64,000 nucleotides of DNA, from assembly GCA_029721435.1 (NCBI GenBank), contig CM056573.1, positions 49,016,501 through 49,080,500 of the forward strand, read 5' to 3'. This document shows, piece by piece, positions 44,679-56,736 of this stretch. This DNA comes from Gymnothorax reevesii (Eukaryota > Chordata > Actinopteri > Anguilliformes > Muraenidae). The notes under the pieces are model-generated. The model worked only from the letters and a program-made list of their open reading frames with translations, was not told the DNA's origin and did no database searches. Each line of letters begins with the position of its first letter. Position 1 is the stretch's first letter. Both the position numbers and the translations under genes were made by a program.

Positions 44679-46152
44679 GGAGTTTCAAGATGATGAACCA
44701 AGAATTAAAGCTGAAGTTCTTACATGTAAATTGTCAAACACTGAAGTGTTGCAAAATCTTGATGTAAAACTCCAGCACTTAGAACCCTCACAGAGAGATC
44801 AGTTTGAAAGGTTGATCAAGAAATATTCGGATTTGTTTCCTGATGTTCCAAAGAGAGTTACTATAGCCTCTCATGATGTAGATGTTGGTGATGCCAAACC
44901 AATAAAACAGCATCCATACCGGATGAATCCTGAAAAGAGAAAGATTGCTGAGAAAGAGGTTGAGTACATGTTAAAACATGATATTATCAGACCCTCCAAC
45001 TCAGATTGGAGTTCACCCTGTGTGCTAGTTCCAAAAGCTGATGGAAGTACTAGATTCTGTACAGATTATCGCGAAGTCAATGCTGTAACTAGAACTGATG
45101 TGTTTCCAATACCTAGGATTGATGATTGTATTGATAGAGTAGGGCAAGCAAAGTTTCTGACTAAGATTGATTTATTGAAGGGTTATTGGTGTGTGCCTTT
45201 AACTGAGAGGGCCAAGAGCATCTCTGCTTTTGCCACACCATCTGGGTTGTACCAGTAGGAAGTCCTACCCTTTGGCATGAAAAATGCCCCAGCCACGTTC
45301 CAAAGGATGATACAGTCTACAATCGCCGGATTGCCACACACCGGTGCGTACATCGATGACCTGATCACATGGAGTGACTCCTGGGAAGAACATCTAAAAG
45401 ATGTAGAGACGTTCCAGCGCCTGACCCAGGCTAACCTGACTGTTAACCTGAGCAAGAGTGACTTTGGTTGTGCTACTGTCACCTATCTTGGCTACGTCAT
45501 AGGCTAGGGTAAGGTGGCACCCATAAATGCTAAAGTCCAAGCCATCATGGACTTTCCAGTTCCTGACAACAAAAAAGCTTTGCGCCGCTTCCTTGGAATG
45601 ATCGGGTACTACCGCAAGTTCTGCAAGAACTTTGCTGAGATTGCTCTCAGTCTAACTAACCAACTGAAGAAAGGCGTAAAGTTCACTTGGGATGATGCAT
45701 GCCAGAGAGCCTTCGATTGCCTGAAGTCTCTGCTGTGTCACTTCCCCGTGCTCAAATCTCCTGACTTCAACAAACCGTTCTCCATCGCGGTCGATGCTAG
45801 CGACCAAGCTTGTGGATCTGTGCTCCAACAGAGAAGTGACTCTGATGACATTGAGCATCCCGTGGCATACTTCTCCAGGAAGTTCAATCGCCACCAAACA
45901 AACTATTCCACAATAGAGAAGGAACTGTTGGCTCTCGTCCTTTCTTTACAACACTTTGAAGTTTATGTTTGTACAGGGGAAAAGCCAATGATTGTGTACA
46001 CTGACCACAATCAGTTAATGTTTTTGAGTAAGATGAAAAACAAGAATCGGAGATTGTTGAATTGGAGTTTGATTTTACAGGAGTTTGACTTGGAAATTAA
46101 GCATGTGAAGGGTACAGACAATGTAATTGCTGATTGCTTATCCCGTGTTTGA
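44679..46152 (+). pseudogene. Gmr1-type reverse transcriptase and RNase H (second part of pol)
   Basis: It continues the gag-pol frame broken at 36521. RT has KHDIIRPSNSDWSSPCVLV, FCTDYREVN, and the active-site block YIDDLITWSDSW near 45350. RNase H has VDASDQACGSVLQQ, then TIEKELLALV and YTDHNQL, and the frame ends ADCLSRV. Two nonsense codons interrupt it: TAG at 45256-45258 just before EVLPFGMKNAP and TAG at 45505-45507 in GYVIG*GKV. All segments share one frame, so only these two stops break the ORF. A chromodomain is not seen. Confidence 0.9.

Positions 46153-46155
<3 letters not shown>

Positions 46156-46190
<35 letters not shown>
46156..46190. repeat. (AT)n microsatellite after pol
   Basis: Alternating TA directly after the pol stop codon and before the polypurine tract. 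Confidence 0.9.
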
Positions 46191-46196
<6 letters not shown>

Positions 46197-46311
46197 TTTA
46201 TTTGAATATTGTATGATATGTATATATAGACTAGTGTCCACTTAACCATTTTGTATTGATAAGAAAAATTTTGCCTTTATGAGTCAAAATTTTTCCCTTT
46301 TGGAATGGAGG

Positions 46312-46795
46312 TATAATGTGAATATAGGCCACTGGATGGCAGTATTTACCCTTTTTTTTCAGCTCAGACTGGAGCTATGTTTAGACATGTCCTGGACATG
46401 TCTGGGGCAAGTCCCCGAAAAGTAAAAAAAAAGAGGTCTAAATGTGGGTGGGGTCTGCAAAAGAGTATATAAGGAAAAGAACTGAGACAGTAAAGTAGTA
46501 GGAGAAATTGCAAGAAGAAGGATACATGTGACCAGACCTTTCATTCTATTCAAGACCTGTGATTTTTGCCTGTGTTTGTGGATTTATCTCACCCAGGACA
46601 TCACCAAGCCGCCCCACAAAAGGGACTGTAAATATTTCTGTTTTTTTGGGTATATTCAATCTTGGTCTTAGTTGTTGGTTAATTAGTTGTTATTGTCTTT
46701 GTTAATTAAATGTGTTTGAGTTTTAAAAACTGTGTCTGTCATCCCTTGCTGTTGCTGTTGTGTTATAAATGTAATAACAAATTGAGGCCATAACA
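46312..46795 (+). repeat. 3' LTR of the Gmr1-type element
   Basis: 484 bp, matching 30447-30944. It starts TATAATGTG where the 5' copy has TGTAATGTG and lacks about 15 bases after 'caagacctgtgat'. The purine-rich ggaatggagg precedes it. Confidence 0.9.
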
Positions 46796-47916
46796 TTGCA
46801 AAGATTTTGAATATCTCACCATCTTCAGTGCATAATATCAAAAGATTCAGAGAATCTGGAGAAATCTCTGCGCGCAAGGGACAATGCCGAAGGTCAATAT
46901 TAGATACTTGTGATCTTTGGGCCCTTGGGCAGCACCGAATAAAAAATAGGCATAATTCTGCACTGGAATTCACTGCAAGGGTTCAGGAACACTTCCAGAA
47001 ATCATTGACTGTGAACACAGTTTGCCCTGCAATCCACAAATGCAAGTTAAATCTGTATCGAGCAAAGAAGAAGCCACATGTGAACACGATCCAGACATGC
47101 CGCCGTCTTCTCTAGGCCAAAGCTCATTTACAATGGACTGAGGCAAAGTGGAAATCTGTTCTGTGGTCAGATGAATCTAAATTTTAAATTCTTTTTGGAA
47201 AATACGGACGCCATGTCATGCGGGTACAGCCGAGAGGGACCATTCAGCTTGTTGTCAGCGCTCAGTTCAAAAGCTTGCACATTTTGTGGTATGGGGTTAC
47301 TTTAGTGCCTAAGGCATGGGCAGCTTACAGATTTGGACAGGTGTTATCAATGCTGAAAAGTACATAGAGGTTTTACATTGTCTCTTTCAGGGAAGGCCTT
47401 GCATATTTCAGCAAGACAATGCTAACCCACATACTGCATCCATCACATCAGCATGGCTTCGCTGTAGAAGAGTCTGGGTGCTGACGTGGTCTGCCTGCAG
47501 TCCATACCATTCACCAATAGAAAACATTTGGCTCATCAGAAAATGAGAAATCTGGCTTAGAAGCAATGTTGAGCATCCTACATCAGAAAAGATTGGGACA
47601 ACATCCCTCTTCCAAAACTCCAGAAATTGGTCTCCTCACTTCCCAGGCATTTGCAGACTGTTGTTAAAAGAAGAGGGGATGCTACACAATGGTAAACATG
47701 GCCCTGTCCAAACTTTCTTGAGATGTGTTGCTGCCATCACATTAAAAATGAGCCAATATTTTTTATGAAATGGTAAATTGTCTCACTTTCAACATCTGAT
47801 ATGTTGTCTATGTTCTATTGTGAATAAAATGTGGGTTTATGAGATTTGCAAATCATTGCACACTGTTTTTATTCACATTTTACACAATATCCCAACTTCA
47901 TTGGAATTGGGGTTTG
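46796..47916 (+). pseudogene. Tc1-like element, right half (begins at 30185)
   Basis: The sequence resumes the helix-turn-helix region (NIKRFRESGEISARK) exactly where 30446 breaks off. It runs through VLWSDES, CIFQQDNANPHTA and a degraded SPIENIW block, then the 3' terminus ending ggaattggggtttg beside TA (47917-47918). Stops and frame changes (for example near 47113 and 47187) inactivate it. Relative order shows the Tc1 was present before the Gmr1 element. Confidence 0.85.
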
Positions 47917-47918
47917 TA

Positions 47919-49367
47919 GATGCTTTTTTAATTGTGGTTACTACACTTCAAAGTTAAAGCCAATTTCAAATATTTTATCAACCTCTTGTACAACTAATGT
48001 ATTGTTGTGACATTTTATACTACACTGTCCTTTAGCAAATGACTGTGTGAACTGTAAAAAGGAAAAAAATGAAACTACCAGGTCCTAATGATGCCTCAAT
48101 CATGACCAAAACTGAAGCCTCTTCAGACTAAACTCTGTTATTGGTCTAAGTATTTCAGAGTCTCTCTCGTGAACTGAACTGAAATACGGTCATTTGAGAT
48201 AAAAGATAGCAACTTTCAGAATGCAGAGTTCTCATTTCAGTTGGGAAAAACATTAAAACTTGTTAGTGTTTGTTTGAGCATTTGTCTGTGACTGTATGTG
48301 CACAGAACTGTACCTGGTCACAATGATGAGAGTGTTTCTTTTCTCCTTCCATTTTATGCAGTAAAACAGCAGGGGAGGGCAGCAATTTTATTTCTGCAAT
48401 TTTAACATCTATTTCCTAACCCCCAGCTACTGGATCATTATGTGATATTGTGCACATACAAGGAGTCCTGCTTGTATCAGCTCATATACACCGTTTGCAA
48501 CAGGCTCTGGTTCTTTGCAATGTGAAGCGACAATGATATTTTCTTCATGGAACTGGCAGAGTTGAAGAGCATAAGACCCACAAAGAGACGGTTTCATCTG
48601 AACACTGAGGACGATAAACTGGAAGTGACAATTAAAGCGGTCTTTCCAATGTAGACTTTTCAAAAGATAAAAGGACCAAAGATTTTATTGAAAAGACTAA
48701 AAACAAAAATCCATCATTTTCATAGATAATTCATTTCATCCATTTACATATTTTCCTGAAATTGTAGTATTCCACTTTCATTCACTGAAAAAGTGTTACA
48801 TGCTTGATATACTTCAAAATTAACCATAATGATGCTGGTTCAGCAACTGATAGGATGTTTAAACAGTATGAATTTGATTAATCCGTATGACAAAGCTTAA
48901 ATTATTTACCATGAGTCATTTATAAGCATTGATAGAATTGGGATGAATGTTCTGATTATACCAGCAGTTATTAATTTAAAAAGTGTTTAAAAAGTTTGTT
49001 ACCTTTTATTTCAAACTTCAGTTACACAGAACTTGCAGTGATGCAAAGATGCATCATTTTGTTTGCTGTCCTCCCACAGCTGAGTAACACAGGCCTAAAA
49101 TGTTTTATCCATAAATTAATATTAAAATGCAGACTGAGATGTAGCGCTGCAGGGTATGTCTATTTCTATTCCAATGAAAGGAAATCATAAATGCACAGGC
49201 AAGCTTTAACAGCAGACAAGTAGAGTAATTGTCTCACCAAATGTGGTTTATCCCATGTTACACCGCAGTGGTCAAATTTTAAATATCTCCAAAGAATCCC
49301 AATTACTTGGGACCAAATGATGTTTCTCAAAGCATTCACAAAACAGGAGCAGTTGACAAATGCAAAG
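47919..49367. other. Unassigned intergenic DNA
   Basis: AT-rich, no gene or element recognised. Short frames at 48663-48427 and 48996-49190 show no domain. Confidence 0.5.
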
Positions 49368-51035
49368 TGTTAAGTCTGGTGAAAGGAACCAACTGCAAGT
49401 AGTCCAAAGTGCAAAAAAAGTGGTTTTTATTCAGTCCGAGTCCAAAGCCAGGTAAACACAGTGACGGTACAGAAAAGCAATCCAAAAAACAGAGTCCAAA
49501 GACAGGCAGGGGTTCAAAACCAAAAACCAGAGATGACAGTACCAAGTTGTTAGGCAGTAGGAGTCGCTAATTCAAATTCAAAAACCAGGGCAGCAAAACA
49601 CAGAAATCGTGGTCGGGCAGAAAATGGGCCGTAATCAGAGAGCAAACAAATCCAGGTAGGCACAGACAGAAATTGGAATCAGGCAAAAGGATGTCACAGA
49701 CTCACAAACATATCAGTGGCGTACACAGAGGTCAGAAAAGTTGATCAACAGTCTGACAAAGCTATGCAGAAGTGGGGAACTATATATACACACGGGAGGT
49801 AAAAAGCTAGGCGGGGCAACAGATCTGGGGAATTGTCTAAACATTGACTGAGAGGAGAAAACACAAGAGGTAATTAAACAATACAAAATGGGAAACAATG
49901 ACAAAGAATAATTTTCACTCGATATCATTGAACAACAATAGCTCCATTCAAGGAGTGCCTAAGTGGGGAGAGATGGAAGAAACAGATTAGTAGAGGAGAT
50001 AGTTGCAAGGTTTCCTCAGAGACTCAGGCAAGGACCAGGATAGTAAAGAATGGGTGGAGTTACAGATTGGTGTTGAAAGCAAGAGACCCAATTAGTAATG
50101 TTAGTAGTTAGTGCAGTAATAATTTTACCCAAATAGTGCAACTTAGTAGGTTAGTTATTTACAGGATTAGTATATTAGCAACGGTTAGAGAAACTAGACA
50201 AAACATACAATGGCAGTGTGATTAGTACTTAACATGGACTGTAAAAAAAGATCGACAAAGCTACCGTGACGTCACCCATTGGTTTCAGCATACCATTGAG
50301 GAAGCCTCGATTTTGGCTATTTGAATTGTGCCATGTTTTCATTTTGAAACCTGATGTGATTTCTATTGGACAAGAGCGAGAATCAAGATCCGGGGAGGGA
50401 CGAGAGGGGTGGATCTGACCGTATCGGAGGAAGACCAGAGGATAGCCATGCCCCTAAGGCATATTCTGGCTTTATCCTTTATTCTAGTTTACTTGGGACC
50501 ATTATTTACAAAAATGAAAATCATGATATATCGAAGGAGACTTGAAACTTGCAATAGCTACCATAAAATAATGTGAAAAATCATTTTTTAAATGAAAAAT
50601 TGGGGGGGGGGGAAGTAGGGTAATTTTCCCTTAAAATTCCATAGCATTGAACTTCTTTCTGCAACCACCGACGTCGCCCTCAGCTGGCCATTAAATAGAA
50701 TGCCATTTTTCGGTACTTCCGCATTGGCTTAATTTTTCAGGCCAGGGTGCTGCGTCCATCTTTTTATACAGTCTGTGGTACTTAATTAGTAATCAGTTTA
50801 GAAGAAACTAAACGAGGCAGGAAGGACCTTGTAAAACATCTGAAACTTCCGGAATCACCCGAAATGTGACAGCTTGCAGACAGGGGCATGCACTGGCAAA
50901 GAACATAGGCATCAAGACATTAAAAGCGAAAAAACAATGTGCATAAACTGGTAGATGACAATAAAAGCAAAAAGTAAACAAACTAAGTTGAAATAAACAT
51001 AAATTAGAACAGGCAGAAAATCACAGATCATCACA
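49368..51035 (-). mobile_element. Solo LTR with 5-bp target duplication, interrupted
   Basis: TGTTAAGTCTGG to ATCATCACA on the plus strand, flanked by caaag at 49363-49367 and 51036-51040. It is collinear with 10331-12065. A TIR element (50233-50777) splits it. Without that insert the LTR is about 1.1 kb. No internal region is attached. Confidence 0.85.
50233..50777. mobile_element. Non-autonomous DNA transposon with 8-bp target duplication
   Basis: The left end CATGGACTGTAAAAAAAGAT and the complement of the right end, CACAGACTGTATAAAAAGAT, match with few changes. The exact repeat gtacttaa flanks it at 50225-50232 and 50778-50785. The interior is non-coding. The 8-bp duplication fits hAT or P superfamilies; the ends do not decide. 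Confidence 0.88.
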
Positions 51036-51230
51036 CAAAGAACCAGAGCTCCATAAATAAATAAAAATACAGTCCATATCATGCGTCCAAATGGAAATGA
51101 TAAAATTTGAATTTTGAATTTGGGGGAGTCTGACTTTGCCACTGCTGTGATCACAGATAAAAGCACACATAGTGAAAACCATTAGATGGCGTGGACATGT
51201 ATGGGATTTAGTTGTTGACTTTAAAGGCAG

Positions 51231-52639
51231 CAACACATTGCAAAAAAGTTGGCACAGGGGCCTTTTTACCACTGTGTTACATTGCCTTTCCTTTTAATGA
51301 CACTCAGTAAAAGTTTGGGAACTGAGGAGACCAATTTTTGAATCTTTTCTTTCCCATTCTTGCTTGATGTACAGCTTAAGTTGTTCAACAGTCCGAGGTC
51401 TCCGTTGTTGTATTTTACGCTTCATAATGCGCCACACATTTTCAATGGGAGACAGGTCTGGACTACAGGCAGGCCAGTCTAGTACCCACACTCTTTTACT
51501 ACGGAGCCATGCTGTTGTAACACGTGCAGAATGTGGCTTGGCATTGTCTTGCTGAAATAAGCAGGGGCGTCCATGAAAAAGACGTTTCTTGGATGGCAAC
51601 ATATGTTGCTCCAAAACCTGTATGTACCTTTCAGCATTAATGGTGCCTTCACATGTGTAAGTTGCCCATGCCTTGGGCACTAATACACTGCCAGAGCATC
51701 ACAGATGCTGGCTTTTGAACTTTGCGCCTTTAACAGTCCGAATGGTTCTTTTCCTCTTTGGTCCGGAGGACACGACGTCCACAGTTTCCAAAAACAGTTT
51801 GAAATGTGGACTCGTCAGACCATAGAACTCTTTTCCACTTTGCATCAGTCCATCTTAGATGAGCTTGGGCCCAGCGAAGCTGGTGGCGTTTCTGGGTGCT
51901 GTTGATAAATGGCTTTCGCTTTGCATTGTAGAGTTTTAACTTGCACTTGCAGATGTAGCGACGAACTGTAGTTACTGACAGTGGTTTTCTGAAGTGTTCC
52001 TGAGCCCATTTGGTGATGTCCTTTACACACTGATGTCGGTTTTTGATGCAGTACCGCCTGAGGGATCGAAGGTCACGGGCATTCAATGTTGGTTTTCGGC
52101 CTTTACGCTTACGTGCAGTGATTTCTCCAGATTCTCTGAACCTTTTGACGATATTACGGACCATGGATGATGAAATGCCTAAGTTTCTTGCAATAGCTCG
52201 TTGAGGAATGTTGTTTTTAAACTGTTCGACAATCAGTTCACGCATTTGTTCACTAAGTGGTGACCCTCGCCCCATCCTTGCTTGTGAATGACTGAGCGTT
52301 TCAGGGAAGCTGCTTTTATACCCAATCATGGCACCCACATGTTCCAAATTAGCCCGTTCACCTGTGGGATGTTCCAAATAAGTGTTTGATGAGCATTCCT
52401 CAACTCTCTCAGTCTTTTTTGCCACTTGTGCCAGCTTTTTTGAAACATGTTGCAGGCATCAAATTCCAAATGAGCTAATATTTGCAAAAAATTACAAAGT
52501 TTACCTGTTCGAACATCAAGTAACTTGTCTTTGCAGTGTATTCAATTGAATATACGTTAAAAAGGATTTGCAAATCATTGTATTCTGTTTTTATTCACGA
52601 TTTACACAACGTGCCAACTTCACTGGTTTTGGGTTTTGT
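51231..52639 (-). pseudogene. Tc1-like transposon with frameshifted transposase
   Basis: Minus frames 52425-51730 and 51680-51294 cover most of a Tc1 transposase: QRAIARNLGISSSMVRN, then RKRKGRKPTLNARDLR, VLWSDESTFQ, CLFQQDNAKPHSA and SPDLSPIENVW. They lie in different frames (a one-base shift near 51730), and the C-terminus is also shifted. The promoter-side terminus is at 52639 beside TA; the other terminus appears truncated near 51231. It sits inside or beside the Ty3 fragment at 52650-54150. Confidence 0.88.
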
Positions 52640-52649
52640 AGATGGATCG

Positions 52650-54150
52650 TCAAATTCATGGGTTTAGGGTGGCTAGCTAGTATATAGCAAGTCAGCAGCA
52701 AGAGGAACTGCTGCCTGGAACTAAACGTCAAACTCTCCCTACAGTGGAATCTACAATTAGTGTCCCATTGGAAAATAGGGCTAGTCTGACTACCCAAACG
52801 GATGTGAGGCTTATGTTTCCATAACCACGAGTGCCCTAACACAACAGGAAAAACAGGGGAATGAATAATAAAAAATCGGACCGCCTCAGAATAGCTACCG
52901 AATGGTTTGAACATGGTTAGTGCTTCCGAGACCTCAGTTACAATTCCAGAACCTAGCGGGCGACCATTCAAAGATTTAATCATGCGTGAGTGTTACAGAG
53001 GGCGTATAGGAATAGAATGCCTCTCAGCCCAGTCTGCATCCATAGAACAATCCAAGGCCCCCGAGTCCAAAAACACCTTCACAGGAATCAATTTTACAGG
53101 AATCAAGGTTCAGAGGGGAGTTTGGGTCTGTCCATCTAGCACCCCCCAAACAGCTAGTGGGACATCCCGTTTCGCTTAAGATCAGGGCAGTGTGGGCGAA
53201 TATGTCCCGGTTTGCAGCAGTGATAGCAAATAATTGGTTTACGAACGGGCTTACGAGCCCAGCTGACATATGAGCCATCAACCTGCATAGGTTCTCCAGG
53301 AGCGGAAATTTCAGTGGGTGGAGAAAGAGTTAAAAGCTTACTACGAGAAAGATTAGCCCCGTTGTCAGTGAGAGCTAAAGCAGTATGTTTTTCTCTGTTG
53401 CATTCACAAATTCGATTATCAATTCGCACAGCAGTGCAAACCAAGGAATCCAATGAAGTGCAGGGTTCTAATGTTGCCAGAGCGTCCTTCACCTCCTCTG
53501 CCAAGGCACGAACAAAGAAGTGCCTCTGGCCAGCCTGTCTCTGTAGCTTGAGAGCGAAAGGCTACAGAAAACTCAGCAACCCTCTCAGAACCCTGCCTAC
53601 GATACATTAGACGTGTAGCCGTGTCTTGCCCACACACATCTTAATGCATCAGTTTTATGTAGCGCTTTTCTGGGCACTCAAAGATGCTTCACAATGGATA
53701 CATTATTCATTCACTCACACATTCACTCTCTGATGGTGGTAAACTACGTTTTTGTAGCCACAGATGCCCTGGGGCAGGCTGATGGAAGCGTGGCTGCCAG
53801 TATGCGCCTACGGCCCCTCCGACCACCACCAAACATTCACACACAGCCAAACAGTTTTGTGGGTGAGGGAAACTGGAGTACCAGGAGGAAACCCACGGAT
53901 CTTGATCAAACACCGACAGCATCTCCCTAACGAGAGTCTCCATTGAACTCACGACCGGTGAATTAGATCGAATAAGCAGCCGACCCAAGTAAGGGCTGTG
54001 TCAGTCAACAGACATAAAATAAATGGAACCCGAGACTCTTCATTTACAAAACTTAAGACTGAGCTTTGAACAATATTTCTCACTGGGTGACGAAGCCCGA
54101 GAGTGTGGCTTGCTGACCAGCCAGAACTTTCTCTCACGTAGCTGCGGCTG
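52650..54150 (-). pseudogene. Ty3/Gypsy gag and protease fragment
   Basis: Read right to left: part of gag (LLTDTALTWVG near 53990) and its C-terminal part with RQGSERVAEFSVAFRS near 53580. A zinc knuckle CYHCCKPGHIRPHC follows (complement of 53187-53228), then a protease with DSGA (complement of 53056-53067) and HSWLWKHKPHI near 52820. A dispersed repeat (53641-53940) splits gag. The fragment ends at the Tc1 element, and no RT or integrase is present. It is a different family from the elements at 22350 and 33349. Confidence 0.8.
53641..53940. repeat. Common dispersed fish repeat inserted in gag
   Basis: It has 'ttttatgtagcgcttttctg', 'cattcactctctgatggtgg', 'gatgccctggggcaggctga' and 'cctacggcccctccgacca'. 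I recognise these blocks as a widespread fish repeat. Gag sequence continues on both sides. Exact edges are uncertain. Confidence 0.6.
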
Positions 54151-54435
54151 ACGACTCCATGTTTGGCTAGAGTGTACTGTAATGGGCGGTGACAGGACGC
54201 CAGGTGCCACGATCAGCGTGAGAAAGAGCAATGAGCAGCCCAGATAAGAGACGAACACAAAAGAGGTAAAAACCTCCAGTAAAAGCTCACGCTTCCATGG
54301 ACAAATAAAAGTCCACAACATGGAGGCAGTGCAAGAGAAAATAAACAACAAGAGAGAAAATTTCAGAAACAAGCAATTCTTAAAAATAAAAGGAATATAA
54401 CAAATCACTAAGAGGTTGTGAATGGCCTTGAATGT
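54150..54435. other. Probable leader of the Ty3 fragment; otherwise unassigned
   Basis: It lies upstream (minus sense) of the gag remnant. No LTR boundary could be fixed. Confidence 0.35.
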
Positions 54436-56530
54436 TTACAGAGGGATTTTGAATTCTATTCTGAATTTAACCAGGAGCCAGCGGAGATGCTGTAAAATGG
54501 GGGTAATGTGGTAAAATGAGGGGGTTTTGGTGATGATGCAAGCAGCTGAATTTTGGACCTTATGAAGCTTATGGAGGGATTTGTAAGGGAGACCGAAAAG
54601 GAGAGAGTTACACTAGACAGTGCAGGAGGTGACAAGGCTGTTAACAAGGATAGAAGTAGTGTTGGGGCTGAGGGAGGGATGGAGACGATTAATGCTGCGT
54701 AGATGGAAATATGCAGACTAGGTAATATTATTGATGTGGGAATGAAATGATACTGAGTTATCGAGGATGACACCCAAACTCTTAACCTGAGGGGAGGGCG
54801 AAACTGAGGAACTGTCAATTTTGAGGGAAAAGCTGTCAACTTTGGATAATGTAGATTTTGTACCAATGAGGAGGATTTTGGTTTTCTAACAGCTTAGTTT
54901 TAGAAAGTTTGAGGTGAGCCAAGATTTATTTCAGATAAACAGGTGGTGAGGGAGGATGGTGGGAGGGTGGAATTTAGTTTGCTGGATAGGTAGAGTTGGG
55001 TGTCATCCGCAAAGCAGTGGAAATGAATGTTGACTTTGTGGAAAATATTTCCGTGGGGAAGGAGGTAAGTGATGAAAAGAAGTGGCCCCAGGACTGAGCC
55101 CTGGGGCACACCTGAGGTGATGGGGGGAGGGCTGCGAACTGAAGGACTTGAGTCGGATGAACTGAGAGTGGCCTGAGATATCTGGGATGGAAAAATAGTC
55201 TGGAATCAGAATACTGTCAATAGAAGAGGAAAGGGCATCCATATTAATTTCCGTAAGTTCCGTTAATTTCCGGAATGAGATAAGACGTGGTGACTTGGTG
55301 ATGGAGAGACTGTTGGGATTCTGTGTTCTGCCCATGCCTTGTTTAAGTTCTGTGCCTGGCCTAGCCATGATTAGTGATTTTTGTGCCTAGTGACCTCTGC
55401 CTGTGTTTTGACCATTCTCAGTATTGTGTATTGTGTTCTGGTAATTTTAGATTTCCTGATTTATTATTTTTCCATGTCTTGTATTATTAATAGTCTTTGC
55501 CTTGTTTATTTTTGCCATGCCTTGCTTTGCTCTTCGTCTACCCAGTCTTGTCTTATGTAGGTCTTTTCCCACGGTCCCTAGTCTTGTGTGCCACTCATTC
55601 GGGTGATTTATTGGTTTCTGGGTTTCAACCTTCTTTCATTATCTCGTGTGCTTCCTTCCTCTCTCTTTTGCTATCAACTAACCCATACTAACCGTTTGTT
55701 GTTTTCGCTTAATTACTAACCCATATTAACATTGTATATTTTTACTAACTTACTAACATGCACTCGGGATTGTATAGCTGCACATACTAATTGACTAACG
55801 ATCCCTCAGCAGTCACCCAATTCCAGTCTCCGCCTCCTTGCCTATCCCTAATTATCTCTGCTGCAGTTTTCTGTGGATCTCCACTAATACTTTATGCTTT
55901 CCTTTTCTTTAATCAATACACTTTAGCACTCCTTGACCGGAGCTGTTGTTTTGTACATAGGTTTGTCTTGTGATCCCTGTCTGAGTTTTGGCTTTCGCCA
56001 GATTCATGTAATTAGATTATTCCTCCTGTGTCACTCCTGATCATTGTATTATTGATTGCACCTGCTTCTCCCTGGTCATGTGTTCACCCCGGATGTGTAT
56101 TTAAGATGTCTTTTTTTGCACTTCCTTTGTCAGATCGTTCTTCCTAGTGCCACGTTTGTTTATCTTTCTGACTGGACCGCCTGACTACGAGCTTTGCTTA
56201 TTCCTTGTATTGTACCGCATTCTTGTTTATCGACCTCATTTTGCCTGACTACGGATTTTGTGATTGGTGCCCCAGTTTTGACTCTGGATTATGCCCATTG
56301 GAATTTGTTTTTGGATTGCGGACATTGTACTTTTGCCAGCTCTGTTGGGGGGTTAACCCCTTCAGAAATAAAGCCTCCTTTTTGCATTTATCTGGTTTTC
56401 GTGATTGGTTCATTTCGTAAATCACAACAGAGACATTGAATGAGGAGGAAATGGTCACTTATGTGGAGTTCATCAGCTGTGCATTTGGAGGGGATGAGAC
56501 CAGATCAGCAAATTAAGTCCAGAGTATGAC
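54436..56530 (-). pseudogene. L2-type LINE fragment (reverse transcriptase), split by a solo LTR
   Basis: The minus frame 55109-54900 reads [17 protein letters not shown] and [12 protein letters not shown], with the RT active site FADD (complement of 55002-55013). 54866-54456 in another frame gives the C-terminal region. LINE-like sequence appears to resume at 56435 after the solo LTR 55311-56429. Frame changes make it inactive. The L2 assignment is by resemblance. Confidence 0.75.
55311..56429 (+). mobile_element. Solo LTR with 5-bp target duplication
   Basis: A 1119-bp sequence from TGTTGGGATTCTG to AAATCACAACA, flanked by gagac at 55306-55310 and 56430-56434. A TATA-like gtatttaag lies near 56098 and AATAAAG near 56367, as in an LTR read on the plus strand. 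No internal region. It differs from the other LTR families in the window. Confidence 0.88.
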
Positions 56531-56534
56531 CTTT

Positions 56535-56699
56535 CGTTTGAGTGGGAAAATCTGTAAATTTTTTTGTAAATATATTTTTTGTTTTTTCAACAACAAAAGA
56601 CAGTGTGATTGCATCAAGCCATCACCTCCAAAAAGTTAAAAATAAAATACAATAATTAAAACAAACTAAAACAGAACATTCGGCTCATGCACATATTTT

Positions 56700-56736
<37 letters not shown>

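Larger units (their letters stand above)
30447..46795 (+). mobile_element. Gmr1-type Ty3 LTR retrotransposon, interrupted
   Basis: LTRs lie at 30447-30944 and 46312-46795 and share a 4-bp target duplication, ttgc, at 30443-30446 and 46796-46799. Coding order is gag, protease, integrase, then RT and RNase H, the pol order described for Gmr1-like Ty3 elements of deuterostomes. The primer site resembles tRNA-Pro. The polypurine tract is ggaatggagg (46302-46311). The element carries an 8153-bp retrovirus-like insertion (36522-44674), and probably a further insertion in its leader (30973-33320). Confidence 0.9.
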
